A stretch of 64,000 bases of DNA from Leptotrichia sp. oral taxon 212 (GCF_001274535.1 NZ_CP012410.1:2267126-2331125), one strand, 5' to 3'. Positions 1 to 9,755 are shown, counted from the first letter of the stretch. Numbers and translations are program-made. The notes: generated from the sequence alone by a model not told the origin.

Positions 1-184
1 TCATTTTTTCATTTTTCAGAAGCAGGAACTTCCATGGCTCAAGACCGAAAGAACTTGGTGAAAGCCTTGCTGACTCAATAATAGTATCAAAATCTTCATC
101 ACTGACTTTTCTATTTTTATCAAATTTCTTACACGCATATCTATTGTTAAACACATCTATTATTTCCTGATTTTTTGATTTCAT
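1..184 (-). CDS. Nitroreductase family protein, N-terminal part (cut by window edge)
   Basis: The reading frame starts with ATG at 184 and runs off the left edge, so only the first 61 residues are visible. They contain NRYACKKFD, followed by ESARLSPSSFGLEPWKF, the flavin-binding N-terminal signature of NfsB/NAD(P)H nitroreductases. Family members are FMN-dependent cytoplasmic oxidoreductases that reduce nitro compounds or quinones. The start is supported by a TAGGAG site nine bases upstream that overlaps the stop codon of oppA, with only 12 bases between the two genes. It is therefore probably the last gene of the opp transcript or coupled to it. The substrate cannot be told from this fragment. 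Confidence 0.8.
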   Translation of the reverse strand, partial: MKSKNQEIIDVFNNRYACKKFDKNRKVSDEDFDTIIESARLSPSSFGLEPWKFLLLKNEKM

Positions 185-196
185 AAAAGTCCACTC

Positions 197-1780
197 CTAT
201 TTTCCCATGTACATATCTCTTAAGAAATACTCTCCTCCTATTGAAAGGAATGTTATATCCTTTACTTCAGGATTTACAAGATATCTTTTCTGTCTTTGGA
301 ATAGCACTGCTACCGGTACTTCTTCAGAAATGATTTTTTCCATTTCTATCATTGCAGGAACTCTTACTTTAGGATCTGCTGTACTCTTTGCTGTTTTTAC
401 AAGTTCATCATATCTCGCATTTTTATAATCTCCACGGTTATTTGCATTTTTAGAGTCAAACAAATCAAGATATGTTATAGGATCAAGGAAATCCCCAGTC
501 CAGTTATGTAATGTTACCTGATAGTTTCTCTGTTTAGTTTTCTGAATTCTCTCTTTCCCTTTTACAACGCTTAATTTCAAATCAATTCCTAAATTATTTT
601 TTAGACTTGCCTGAACAAATTCAGATATAACCTTTGTATTTGATCCTTCTCCAAAAACTAATTCTATAGATGGGAACTGCTGCATCCCTTCTTCTTTAAG
701 CCCTTCAGCAAGTAATTTCTTAGCTTCTTCAGGATTGTAATCAGGTAATGAAGTAGGTACTTCTTCAGCAAAGTCTTTTTCCAGTCCTTTTATTCCAATT
801 CCTGATGGAACAAATGATTTTACATTCTTTTCTGAATTATCCAGTGTTTTTTCTACAAGCTCTTTCTTATTTATAGCCATTGATATAGCTTTTCTTACTT
901 TTGCATTATTTAAAGGTTTTACGTTAGTATTAAACAGAAGATACCACATTCCTCCGTCATTCGCCTGTACCAGTTCAGGTTTCCCCTTAAATTCTTTTGA
1001 CTGCTCAAAGTTTATCGCTGTAACATCAACCTCACCGTTTTTAAAGTTGCTTGCCGCTACTTCTGAATCAATAAGCTTTAATACAATTTTATCTGTTTTA
1101 ACATTTTTTGCATCCCAGTAGTCAGGATTTTTTTCGAAAACAAGCTGTGAATTATGAACCCATTCTTTTAATAAATAAGGTCCTGAAGATATTGTCTTAT
1201 CAGCTTCCATAAAATACTTATCTTTAACTTCTCCATAGTATTTTTCATTTAACGGCATATACGCCTTAAATGTTACTAAATCATCAAAATATGGAGTCGG
1301 CGCTTCTAAAGTAACTTCAAGTGTTTTGTCATCTATAACCTTGATTCCAACTTCATCCGCACTAACTTTTTTTGAATTGAAGGCTTCTCCATTCTTTATT
1401 GGAAACAGAAGATTTGCGTTTCCTGACCCTGTTGCAGGATCAAGCGCTCTCAACCATCCTGCTTTAAAATCCTTCGCAGTAATAGGATCTCCGTTTGACC
1501 ATTTTAGTCCATCTCTAAGATGAAATGTCCATTTAAGTCCATCAGTTGTAGATTCCCATTTTTCAGCAAGTCCGGCCACCGATTTTCCATTTTTATCCTT
1601 TCTTAAAAGTCCTTCCATTACAAGTTCATCTACAGTTCCTCCTGGAATATCCGTAGTTATCTGCGGATCAATTGATGAAGGTTCTGTTCTTAAATTTATT
1701 GTAATTTCCCCACCTTTGGAACCTCCTCCACAGGCCACCATGAATATCATCATTGACAATAATAATAAAATCTTTTTCAT
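197..1780 (-). CDS. oppA: Peptide ABC transporter substrate-binding lipoprotein (OppA type)
   Basis: This 527-residue protein has a lipoprotein signal peptide ending in a lipobox (MVAC, Cys17), so it should be lipid-anchored outside the inner membrane. The body is a family 5 extracellular solute-binding protein. Visible signs are TINLRTEPSSIDPQ at the N-terminus, the GLLRKDKNG and WTFHLRDGLKWSNG blocks near residues 60-100, and the C-terminal VAVLFQRQK. Its role is to capture oligopeptides for OppBCDF. It lies about 130 bases downstream of oppF with a good GGAGG site. The distal place of the binding protein differs from the classical oppABCDF order, and extra expression of it would be typical. 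Opp is the best call, but a dipeptide-type (Dpp) specificity cannot be excluded. Confidence 0.88.
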   Translation of the reverse strand: MKKILLLLSMMIFMVACGGGSKGGEITINLRTEPSSIDPQITTDIPGGTVDELVMEGLLRKDKNGKSVAGLAEKWESTTDGLKWTFHLRDGLKWSNGDPITAKDFKAGWLRALDPATGSGNANLLFPIKNGEAFNSKKVSADEVGIKVIDDKTLEVTLEAPTPYFDDLVTFKAYMPLNEKYYGEVKDKYFMEADKTISSGPYLLKEWVHNSQLVFEKNPDYWDAKNVKTDKIVLKLIDSEVAASNFKNGEVDVTAINFEQSKEFKGKPELVQANDGGMWYLLFNTNVKPLNNAKVRKAISMAINKKELVEKTLDNSEKNVKSFVPSGIGIKGLEKDFAEEVPTSLPDYNPEEAKKLLAEGLKEEGMQQFPSIELVFGEGSNTKVISEFVQASLKNNLGIDLKLSVVKGKERIQKTKQRNYQVTLHNWTGDFLDPITYLDLFDSKNANNRGDYKNARYDELVKTAKSTADPKVRVPAMIEMEKIISEEVPVAVLFQRQKRYLVNPEVKDITFLSIGGEYFLRDMYMGK

Positions 1781-1914
1781 GTTCCCTCCTTAATTTTTTA
1801 CTTTCATTTTTTATAATATTTTTTATTATACATTATAATTTAATATTTTTCTACCTCTATTTTTATTCTTAAAATTAAACATTCTCATATAATAACATCA
1901 ATATTTTACTGCAA

Positions 1915-2874
1915 TTATATCAGTTTATGCTCAACCAGAAAGGAAGTTTCCACAAAGTGTCCGGGCTTATATTCTGTAAGTTCCGATTCTTCAGGTACAA
2001 AATTTATTTCAGATACATCTCCAACCGGACTTCTCAGATATGTTTCTTCCATTTCCACTTTTTCATGTCTCTTAAAATCCGGATCTGCTATCGGAACAGC
2101 GGAAATAAGCGACTTTGTATAGCTATGCACAGGATTACTGTATACATCTTCAGGTTTCCCCAGTTCTACAACCTTTCCTCTGTACATTACTGCCACCCTG
2201 TCTGAAATATATTTTACCATTGACAGGTCATGTGCAATAAAAAGAAGTGTGAGATTACGCTGTTTCTGTAATTTCTTCAGAAGATTTACAACCTGAGCCT
2301 GTATTGAAACATCAAGGGCAGAAATAGGCTCATCACATACAAGGATTTCAGGATCCACTCCCAAAGCTCTCGCTATTCCTATCCTCTGTCTCTGACCTCC
2401 TGAAAATTCATGTGGAAATCTGCTGGCATGTTCCCTATTAAGCCCAACAATTTCAAGAAGATTATACACTTTTTCCATTCTTTCCTTTTTTGAACTTGCC
2501 AATTTATGGATATCTATCCCTTCTGCAACAATGTCTCCTACTGTCATTCTTGGATTTAATGAAGCCTGGGGATCCTGAAATATCATCTGTATTTTTTTAG
2601 TAAATTCCTTTACACTGTAACTTTCCACAGGTTTGCCTTCAACAAGGATATCACCTGCAGTCTTTGGATAAAGTCTGCTTACAGTACGTCCCAGAGTCGT
2701 CTTTCCTGACCCTGATTCTCCTACAAGACTCAGGACTTCCCCTCTGTAAATATCCATCGTTACATTGTCTACAGCCTTCAGAACCTGTCTTTTTTTCATT
2801 GGAAAATATTTTTTTAGATTTTTCATTTCTATTATCTTTTCTTTTCCAATTTCCTTCCCATTTGTTTCAGGCAT
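1915..2874 (-). CDS. oppF: Oligopeptide ABC transporter ATP-binding protein OppF
   Basis: A 319-residue ATPase that pairs with OppD to power peptide uptake. It has Walker A GESGSGKTT (about residues 52-60), the ABC signature FSGGQ (157-161), Walker B ILVCDEP (177-183) and the C-terminal oligopeptide/dipeptide transporter extension. The start ATG overlaps the oppD stop in TAATG, a sign of translational coupling. Its N-terminus has the charged MKKRQ stretch common in OppF/DppF, which separates it from OppD. It is cytoplasmic and bound to the OppBC membrane pair. Confidence 0.9.
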   Translation of the reverse strand: MPETNGKEIGKEKIIEMKNLKKYFPMKKRQVLKAVDNVTMDIYRGEVLSLVGESGSGKTTLGRTVSRLYPKTAGDILVEGKPVESYSVKEFTKKIQMIFQDPQASLNPRMTVGDIVAEGIDIHKLASSKKERMEKVYNLLEIVGLNREHASRFPHEFSGGQRQRIGIARALGVDPEILVCDEPISALDVSIQAQVVNLLKKLQKQRNLTLLFIAHDLSMVKYISDRVAVMYRGKVVELGKPEDVYSNPVHSYTKSLISAVPIADPDFKRHEKVEMEETYLRSPVGDVSEINFVPEESELTEYKPGHFVETSFLVEHKLI

Positions 2875-3902
2875 TACTTTTCTCCCCCTTCCTCATTATT
2901 TTCAAAAGGATTTTTTACTTCCGGTGCCCCTTTTATATAAAGCCATGATTTCACAAAATGACCATTTCCCAAATCTATCATAGGCGGTTTTTTTTCATAG
3001 TCAATTTTCATTGCATATTCAGATCTTGGCGCAAAAGGATCTCCTGCAGGCGGTTTCAGTAAGTCAGGTGGCGTTCCAGGTATTGGTTCAAGCTTTTCTC
3101 CACTTGACATATCAAGCCTCGGCAGTGATTTCAGAAGCCCCCATGTATACGGATGTTTCGGATGCTTAAATAGCTCCCTTACAGGAGCTTCTTCAAGTTT
3201 TTCCCCTGCATACATAACTATTACCCTGTCAGCCGTTTCAGCAACAACCCCTAAATCATGAGTTATCAGTATTACCCCTATGTTAAGCTCCTTTTTCAGA
3301 CTGTTTATAAGATCCAGTATCTGAGCCTGTATCGTAACATCAAGTGCTGTCGTAGGTTCATCACATATAAGCAGTTCAGGCTCACACGACAGTGCAATAG
3401 CAATAACTGCCCTCTGTCTCATTCCTCCTGAAAATTCATGTGGATACTGGTTAAATCTTTCTTCAGGCTTTGGTATCCCTACTTTTCTCAGCATTTCAAC
3501 TGCCTGTTTTTTTGCTTCTTCCTTTGTAACCTTTTTATGTATGAGAATTCCTTCCATTATCTGTTTTCCTACCTTTATCGTAGGATTCAGCGAAGTCATC
3601 GGATCCTGAAATATCATTCCAATTTTTCCACCTCTAAGCTGTCTCATTCTTTCATCAGAAACCTTTATCAGATTTTCTCCCTGAAACAGTATTTCTCCGC
3701 CTTTTATTTCACCTGGAGGCATAGGTATCAGTTTCATGACAGTCTGAACTGTAACTGATTTTCCTGAGCCTGATTCTCCCACTATTGCAAGCGTTTCTCC
3801 CCTGTTTACATGAAAGCTTATATCTCTCAGTGCCTTCACTTCACCGGCATATGTATTAAAAGAAACACTTAAATTTTTTACTTCCAATATTTTTTCATTC
3901 AT
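2874..3902 (-). CDS. oppD: Oligopeptide ABC transporter ATP-binding protein OppD
   Basis: A 342-residue ATPase. Walker A is GESGSGKS (about 42-49), the signature is FSGGM (157-161) and Walker B is LLICDEP (177-183). The C-terminal domain contains the proline-rich PIPGTPPDLLKPPAGDPFAPR segment, which is the hallmark of OppD/DppD (oligo_HPY). The start follows a GGAGATAAATAA site. It lies about 100 bases after oppC, a stretch with no gene, and is coupled to oppF. It works with OppF as the nucleotide-binding heterodimer. Confidence 0.9.
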   Translation of the reverse strand: MNEKILEVKNLSVSFNTYAGEVKALRDISFHVNRGETLAIVGESGSGKSVTVQTVMKLIPMPPGEIKGGEILFQGENLIKVSDERMRQLRGGKIGMIFQDPMTSLNPTIKVGKQIMEGILIHKKVTKEEAKKQAVEMLRKVGIPKPEERFNQYPHEFSGGMRQRAVIAIALSCEPELLICDEPTTALDVTIQAQILDLINSLKKELNIGVILITHDLGVVAETADRVIVMYAGEKLEEAPVRELFKHPKHPYTWGLLKSLPRLDMSSGEKLEPIPGTPPDLLKPPAGDPFAPRSEYAMKIDYEKKPPMIDLGNGHFVKSWLYIKGAPEVKNPFENNEEGGEK

Positions 3903-4006
3903 TTATTTATCTCCTGATTTTGTCATTTATCATAAGCTGAATTTAGTCTCAGCCTGAATACGGAACGACTCTCATCACTCACCTGATGCCAATCGTTTTT
4001 TTATAA

Positions 4007-5041
4007 TTATGATCTCAGTTTAGGATTAAGTGCATCATTCAGTGCATCCCCTACTATATTAAACGCCAGCGTTATCAACGAAAGAACTGTCGCCGGTATA
4101 ATAAACAGATATGGATATGTTGACATGCTCGCAAGCCCGTCAGATACAAGATTTCCTAGAGAAGCCTGTGGAAGCGGTACTCCAAGTCCTATATAACTTA
4201 AAAAGGCTTCTGTAAAGACTATGCTTGGTATATCTGTTGTAAGTCTTATTATAATTACATTTAACGTATTAGGAATCAGATGTTTCACTGTAATCCAGAA
4301 AAAATTACCTCCCAGCGACTTTGAAGCAAGTACAAATTCATTTTCCTTTATTTTAAGCACTTCCCCCCTTACAAGCAGTGAGTAATTCAGCCATCTTGTC
4401 AATGACATTGCGATAATTATAGTTTTTATGCTGTTTCCCATGACTACCATTAAAAGTATGATATAAATCATGGAAGGAATTATCATCAGAATTTCAACTA
4501 TTCTTGTCATTACCGTATCAATAATTCCACCAAAATATGCCGAAACTGCCCCGTAAACAGTACCAAAAACTACACATGCCGCCGCCGTCACTATAGAAAG
4601 CTGCATTGATATCCTTATTCCCTGCGAAAGTCTTGCAAATAAATCTCTTCCAAGTATATCTGTTCCAAGATAATGTCCTTTTGCAAATCCTTTTAATGGA
4701 TTTAGATATTCTTCATTCGTATTTACATCACTGAAAGAATACTTTGTAAGGCTCTGTCCAAAAAACGCAAGGAACACAAACACACACAGCATTCCCAGAA
4801 AAAACAATGCCAGTTTGTTTTTCCTGAATCTTCTCCATCCATCCTGCCAGAATGTCAGACTCGGTCTATATATTACTTCACTTTGAGCTGTATCAGGTCC
4901 TACCACTTGAAATTCATCAGCTGTGGGAATATATTCAAAATCATGTATATCTTCCCTCTGGACATTTTTATCTATTTCTTTTGATTCCACTTTCTCTGCT
5001 ATTTCCTCATGCAATATTTCTTTTTCTGATGTGTTCTCCAT
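4007..5041 (-). CDS. oppC: Oligopeptide ABC transporter permease OppC
   Basis: An inner-membrane permease of about 344 residues. An acidic cytoplasmic N-terminal tail of about 75 residues is followed by a first membrane helix (LALFFLGMLCVFVFLAFFG). The BPD_transp_1 domain then has the EAA-type loop, seen as FTEAFLSYIGLGVPLPQ. An ATG at 5092 is also open but lies inside oppB. The ATG at 5041 is preferred because an AAGGAG lies 12 bases upstream and it begins just past the oppB stop. The long acidic N-terminal tail is typical of OppC. It forms the translocation channel with OppB. Confidence 0.88.
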   Translation of the reverse strand: MENTSEKEILHEEIAEKVESKEIDKNVQREDIHDFEYIPTADEFQVVGPDTAQSEVIYRPSLTFWQDGWRRFRKNKLALFFLGMLCVFVFLAFFGQSLTKYSFSDVNTNEEYLNPLKGFAKGHYLGTDILGRDLFARLSQGIRISMQLSIVTAAACVVFGTVYGAVSAYFGGIIDTVMTRIVEILMIIPSMIYIILLMVVMGNSIKTIIIAMSLTRWLNYSLLVRGEVLKIKENEFVLASKSLGGNFFWITVKHLIPNTLNVIIIRLTTDIPSIVFTEAFLSYIGLGVPLPQASLGNLVSDGLASMSTYPYLFIIPATVLSLITLAFNIVGDALNDALNPKLRS

Positions 5042-5042
5042 T

Positions 5043-6023
5043 CTACACTTCATCTCCTTTCCCCAGTTTAATCTTCGGATCAACAAGTGCATAAACCAGA
5101 TCCATTACAATCATCATTCCTATAAGAAATATGGCATAAAAGACTGTTACTCCCAGAACCATTGTATAATCCCTGTTTGTTATGCTGTCAATATAGTATT
5201 TTCCTAGTCCCGGTATTGTAAATGCCTTTTCTATTACAAATGAACCTGTCAAAACTGCCGCAATAGTAGGCCCCATAATTGTAACTATTGGAAGTATTGC
5301 ATTTCTCAATGCATGTTTCCATATGATATTTACCGGCTTTACCCCTTTTGCTACAGCAAGTCTTATATAATCCTGTCCCATAACTTCTATCATTTTTCCT
5401 CTTAAAAGCCTTGCTATCAGTGCCACTGTATAAAGTCCCAGTGCAATCGGAGGAAGTATTTTCTTATCAAACGAATCCCATCCTGATATACGAATTCTGA
5501 ACATTCTTGGAAGCCCAAGCTGTTTTATGAAAAATCCGTTATGTATGTCCACCACATACTTATGCATAAGCCCTGCTATTACAAAACTCGGAACCGATAT
5601 TCCGATAATTGCTATTACCATGGCTATTTTATCCTGATATTTTCCTCTTTTTAAAGCTGCTACAATTCCAAGCGGTATTCCTGCCAGTAGTGCAAATATT
5701 ATGGCTCTTATACCTAAATCTGCAGAACTTTTAAATCCTTCCTTTATAGTATCGTTAACTGTTCGTCCTCTATCTCTCATCGATTCACCAAGATCCCCTT
5801 TTGCAATATTTCCCAGATAGTACAGGTACTGCACTCCGAGAGGTTTATCCAAATGATATTTTGCCATAAGATTAGCTTTTATCTGAGGTGGCAGTTCCTT
5901 CTCATCCTGAAAGGGATCACCTGGCAGCATATGCAACAAAAAGAATGTAATTGTTACTACCATCCAAAGAGTTACCAGTCCCAGACCTATTCTTTTCAAT
6001 ATAAATTTCAGAATATTCTTCAT
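5043..6023 (-). CDS. oppB: Oligopeptide ABC transporter permease OppB
   Basis: An inner-membrane permease of 326 residues and the first gene of the opp operon. It shows the standard OppB/DppB start (KFILKRIGLGLVTLWMVVTI), the LPGDPF motif near residue 33 and the permease EAA loop in the second half (NAILPIVTIMGPTIAAVLTG). Six membrane spans are expected. The adjacent oppC start is one base away. A near-consensus promoter lies 44 bases upstream at 6067-6095. It forms the peptide channel with OppC. Confidence 0.9.
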   Translation of the reverse strand: MKNILKFILKRIGLGLVTLWMVVTITFFLLHMLPGDPFQDEKELPPQIKANLMAKYHLDKPLGVQYLYYLGNIAKGDLGESMRDRGRTVNDTIKEGFKSSADLGIRAIIFALLAGIPLGIVAALKRGKYQDKIAMVIAIIGISVPSFVIAGLMHKYVVDIHNGFFIKQLGLPRMFRIRISGWDSFDKKILPPIALGLYTVALIARLLRGKMIEVMGQDYIRLAVAKGVKPVNIIWKHALRNAILPIVTIMGPTIAAVLTGSFVIEKAFTIPGLGKYYIDSITNRDYTMVLGVTVFYAIFLIGMMIVMDLVYALVDPKIKLGKGDEV

Positions 6024-6066
6024 TATTTATTCAGCATCCTTTCTTTAGCCTATTTCAAATATTTAT

Positions 6067-6095
6067 ATTATATTATAATACGCCCCCCTTTGCAA
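6067..6095 (-). promoter_or_regulatory. Sigma-70-type promoter of the opp operon
   Basis: On the minus strand the -35 box is TTGCAA (6095-6090) and the -10 box is TATAAT (6072-6067), with a spacer of exactly 17 bases that contains a G6 run. It lies 44 bases upstream of oppB. The boxes are read directly; promoter activity is inferred. Confidence 0.65.
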
Positions 6096-6260
6096 TATAT
6101 TACTCTTTTTGAAACAGAAATAAAGTATATATTTTTTTTATTTATTTATATACGAATTATATGTTAAAAATTTAACAAACTCTTCCTGTTTCACTTGCTT
6201 CTGAACTTTTTACAAGGTACACTATACTAAATTCAAAATCATAGCAGAGGAGAGAATGAT

Positions 6261-7961
6261 ATGAAAACAGTGTGGATAAAACACATAAAGGACTTTTGCA
6301 TTTTAATGATATTTCTATTTCTCGATGTATTAGGAGAAATTGTTCTGGCATTACTATTTGGTCAAATAATAGACAAAGCAGGTTCCAGAGATTTATCTGC
6401 CATATTTCTTCTAATCACTGAAACAATTATTTTCACAATTGTAACTGTCTTTATATACTGGTTATATAGAGTTTTTACAAAAAAGTTTATATTTTTAATG
6501 ATAAGGGATACTAAAGTAAAAATATTTTCAGATATTCAAAATCTGAATATCACCCAGTTTTTCAATGAAGATATAGGAAATAAAATATCTTTGCTGACAA
6601 ATGATATGGCAATTTTAGAAGATGATTATTTTCAGAGCCTTATTCTAGTTATAAGGGCTGCAATTCTTTTTATACTTTCAATAGCAACAATAATAATAAA
6701 ATCTTATCAGGTTGGTATTTTTCTGTTAGTACTGACTCTATTTTCTGTTTTTCTTCCTAAACTTTTTGGTAAAAAACTTAGTTCATATAAAAAGGATTAT
6801 TCTGATGCACAGGCTGAATATACTTCCAGAATTTCTGAATACTTAAACGGTTTTGACACCATAAAATCCTTCAATATGGCTGAAACAATAAAAAAAGCAT
6901 TTTTTCATAATGCAGATACTGTTGTAAAAAAGGGAATAGTTTATGAAAAACAGTACAGTTCCATACGATCTATCTCTATATTTTTTGGAAGTTTAATATT
7001 TATGGGGGGATTTCTCTTTGGTGCGTATCTTGCCGCAAAGGGAATTATTACTTTAGGAACTATGATGATCTGCATTCAGCTTTCAAACCATATTTCAAAT
7101 CCTATTTATACCTTTGTGGAAAGATTTTCATCCTTCAAATCTGTGGCTGGAATACTAAAAAAAATAGAGAACCAATATTCTAACCTTAAAGAAAATGAAG
7201 ATTCCTTAATAAGCCACGAAAACCTTGAAAAAGACATAAGAATGAAACAGGTTGCTTTTTCTTATGAAAATAAAAATATTATTGAAAATATAAGTCAGTG
7301 TTTTGAAAAAAATAAGAAATATGCAATTGTCGGTTTATCAGGTTCAGGAAAATCAACTATTTTAAAACTGCTATCAGGAAAAATTAAACCAACTTTAGGT
7401 AGTATAGAAATTGATGGCATAAATATAAGCAACCTTTCTGAAAAGTCAATACTAAATTTATATTCCTATATAAGTCAAAGCGTATTTTTATTTAAAGGAA
7501 GTGTTTTCGACAATATAACCTTGTATAATAATTATCAGAAAGAAAAAGTGAAGGATATTCTTAAAAAGGTAGGACTTGAAAAATTCATATCAGAAATGGA
7601 TAATCCTGACTTTGTAGGAGAAAATGGTATAAATCTGTCAGGAGGAGAAAAGCAGAGAATTTCAATTGCAAGGGCATTAATAAGGGAAACTGACATTCTC
7701 GTTGCTGATGAAATCCTTTCTAATCTTGATAACGAAACAGCCCTGAAAATAGAGAAGGAATTGCTTAATTTGAATGGAATTACTTTAATAGCAGTTACTC
7801 ATAGATTATTTGAAGAAACTTTAACAGATTTTGATGAAATTATTGTTATAAATGAAGGAAGCATTGTAGAAACAGGAACTTTTAAAGATTTAATTGATTC
7901 AAAAGGATTTTTCTACAGAATTTATAGCCTCAGTGAAAATAGTAAAATCCCTTCGAAATAA
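6261..7961 (+). CDS. ABC exporter, fused membrane and ATPase domains
   Basis: A 566-residue half-transporter of the exporter type. The N-terminal half has about six membrane spans (residues about 10-310), including ILMIFLFLDVLGEIVLALLF at the start. The C-terminal ATPase has Walker A GLSGSGKST (about 357-365), signature LSGGEKQR (about 459) and Walker B ILVADE (about 478). It is the size of peptide, lipid or drug exporters such as MsbA/LmrA and has no peptidase C39 domain. It is divergent from opp, with a GAGGAGA ribosome site. No partner half-transporter is adjacent, so it probably works as a homodimer. The substrate is unknown. Confidence 0.8.
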   Translation: MKTVWIKHIKDFCILMIFLFLDVLGEIVLALLFGQIIDKAGSRDLSAIFLLITETIIFTIVTVFIYWLYRVFTKKFIFLMIRDTKVKIFSDIQNLNITQFFNEDIGNKISLLTNDMAILEDDYFQSLILVIRAAILFILSIATIIIKSYQVGIFLLVLTLFSVFLPKLFGKKLSSYKKDYSDAQAEYTSRISEYLNGFDTIKSFNMAETIKKAFFHNADTVVKKGIVYEKQYSSIRSISIFFGSLIFMGGFLFGAYLAAKGIITLGTMMICIQLSNHISNPIYTFVERFSSFKSVAGILKKIENQYSNLKENEDSLISHENLEKDIRMKQVAFSYENKNIIENISQCFEKNKKYAIVGLSGSGKSTILKLLSGKIKPTLGSIEIDGINISNLSEKSILNLYSYISQSVFLFKGSVFDNITLYNNYQKEKVKDILKKVGLEKFISEMDNPDFVGENGINLSGGEKQRISIARALIRETDILVADEILSNLDNETALKIEKELLNLNGITLIAVTHRLFEETLTDFDEIIVINEGSIVETGTFKDLIDSKGFFYRIYSLSENSKIPSK

Positions 7962-7972
7962 TAAATTTCACA

Positions 7973-8001
7973 TTGTAATATGCTTTTAAATTATGTATAA
8001 T
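7973..8001 (+). promoter_or_regulatory. Promoter of the M3 oligoendopeptidase gene
   Basis: TTGTAA at 7973-7978 and TATAAT at 7996-8001 are separated by 17 bases and lie just upstream of the ribosome site at 8021-8027. The near-consensus boxes indicate that the peptidase is transcribed independently of the exporter. Confidence 0.7.
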
Positions 8002-8020
8002 GTAAGTAAATAAACTGTAG

Positions 8021-8060
8021 AAAGGAGACGGAACTGTTTAAAGACAGTCCCTATTACACT
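8021..8060 (+). promoter_or_regulatory. Ribosome site separated from ATG by a small hairpin
   Basis: A strong AAAGGAG site (8021-8027) lies 33 bases before the only ATG in this frame, too far for normal initiation. Between them is an inverted repeat (8030-8037 with 8044-8051, loop TTAAAG) of five pairs plus two outer G-C pairs. If it folds, about 11 bases remain between the site and the ATG. An in-frame CTG at 8034, six bases after the site, is the alternative start and would add nine residues. Confidence 0.55.
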
Positions 8061-9755
8061 ATGAATTTTAATGATTACAAATACGAAAGAATCGACATTG
8101 ATGCAGTAAAAAAGCAGTTTGAAGAACTTATTGGGAGTTTCAGTAAAGCTGATAGTGCTGAAAAACAGTGCGAAATTATGGATAAAGTTATCAATTTAAG
8201 AAATCACATCGACACTATGATTACCCTTGTTTCTATCAGACACAGCATTAATACTGCTGATGACTTCTACGATAAGGAAAATGACTATTGCGATGAAATC
8301 AGCCCTCTGCTTTACGGATTTACAACTGATTTCTATGAAGCTCTGGTTACTTCAAAATTCAGAAAAGAACTGGAAGATAAATATGGAAAATTCCTTTTTG
8401 ACCAGGCAGAATGCTCCTTAAAAACATTCAACGAGGAAGTTATCCCTCAATTACAGGAAGAAAACAAACTGTCAAGTAAATACGACAAGTTAATCGCCAG
8501 TGCAAAAATACCTTTTGATGGTGAAGAAAGAACTTTATCACAGATGGCTCCTTATACTCAGTCAAAAGACAGAAACATAAGAAAAGATGCTGCTAAAAAA
8601 GTTGCTGAATTCTTCTCGGCACATAAAAATGATTTTGATGAAATCTACGATAAGCTTGTAAAAGTCAGAACTGAAATTGCACATAAATTAGGATTTAAAA
8701 ATTATGTGGAATTAGCTTATGCAAGACTTAGAAGACTTGATTATAATGCACAGGATGTGGCAGGTTACAGAAAACAGGTTCTTGAAAACATTGTTCCCCT
8801 GCATTCCGAACTGAGAGAAAGACAGGCTAAAAGACTTGGCATTGATAAACTGAAATTTTACGATGAACCTATAAAATTTAATTCAGGAAATGCTGATCCT
8901 CATGGAGATCCTGAATGGATTTTAAATCATGGTAAGACAATGTATCGTGAACTTTCAAAGGAAACTGATGAGTTTTTCACATTCATGACTGAAAATAACT
9001 TGCTTGACCTTCTTTCAAAAAAAGGAAAAAATAGTGGCGGATACTGTACTTACATTCCTGATTACAAGTCTCCTTTCATTTTTGCCAACTTCAACGGTAC
9101 TGCACATGATGTAGATGTACTTACTCACGAAGCAGGACACGCTTTCCAAGTTTATGAAAGCAGAGGATATGAAGTACCCGAATATTTATGGCCTAGCTAT
9201 GAAGCATGTGAAATCCACTCAATGAGTATGGAATTTTTAACATGGCCATGGATGGGACTGTATTTTGAGAATGATGAAGATAAATACAAATTCATTCATC
9301 TTTCTGAAGCACTTTTATTCATTCCTTACGGAGTTACAGTTGATGAATTCCAGCACTGGGTTTATGAAAATCCTGAAGTAACTCCTGAAGAAAGAAGAAA
9401 CAAATGGCTTGAAACAGAGAAAAAATATTTACCTACAAGAGATTACGGAGAAATTGATGAACTGAAGGAAGGAATTTTCTGGTTCAGACAGGGACATATT
9501 TTTGGAACTCCATTCTATTATATAGACTATACGTTAGCTCAGGTATGTGCTTTCCAATTCTGGATTAAATCAAGAGAAAACAGGGAAAAGGCATGGGAAG
9601 AATATCTGAACTTATGCAGACTTGGAGGAAGCAAACCTTTCTTTGAACTGATGAAGGCAGCTAACTTGAAAAATCCTTTCAACGAAGGAACAATCGCTTC
9701 AGTTATTCCTAAAATAAGGGAATTTCTTGACAGCATTGACGATATGAAAATGTAA
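8061..9755 (+). CDS. M3 family oligoendopeptidase (PepF-like)
   Basis: A 564-residue cytoplasmic zinc metallopeptidase. The HEAGH zinc motif is at about residues 356-360 (in LTHEAGHAFQVY). The third zinc ligand should be in the following EACEIHSMSMEF helix, which is the usual M3 arrangement. No signal peptide is present. Length and motifs fit the pz-peptidase/oligoendopeptidase group, which degrades imported peptides of roughly 5-20 residues. That fits the Opp importer 2 kb away. Translation initiation is unusual: the ribosome site and ATG are separated by a hairpin, and a CTG start at 8034 is possible. Confidence 0.9.
   Translation: MNFNDYKYERIDIDAVKKQFEELIGSFSKADSAEKQCEIMDKVINLRNHIDTMITLVSIRHSINTADDFYDKENDYCDEISPLLYGFTTDFYEALVTSKFRKELEDKYGKFLFDQAECSLKTFNEEVIPQLQEENKLSSKYDKLIASAKIPFDGEERTLSQMAPYTQSKDRNIRKDAAKKVAEFFSAHKNDFDEIYDKLVKVRTEIAHKLGFKNYVELAYARLRRLDYNAQDVAGYRKQVLENIVPLHSELRERQAKRLGIDKLKFYDEPIKFNSGNADPHGDPEWILNHGKTMYRELSKETDEFFTFMTENNLLDLLSKKGKNSGGYCTYIPDYKSPFIFANFNGTAHDVDVLTHEAGHAFQVYESRGYEVPEYLWPSYEACEIHSMSMEFLTWPWMGLYFENDEDKYKFIHLSEALLFIPYGVTVDEFQHWVYENPEVTPEERRNKWLETEKKYLPTRDYGEIDELKEGIFWFRQGHIFGTPFYYIDYTLAQVCAFQFWIKSRENREKAWEEYLNLCRLGGSKPFFELMKAANLKNPFNEGTIASVIPKIREFLDSIDDMKM

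Noticed and set aside
5042-5092. Upstream start of oppC at 5092
   Set aside because: It would overlap oppB by 50 bases and has no ribosome site; the ATG at 5041 fits better.
8227-8421. Small plus-strand frame inside the M3 gene
   Set aside because: Out of frame within a well-supported gene, no ribosome site.
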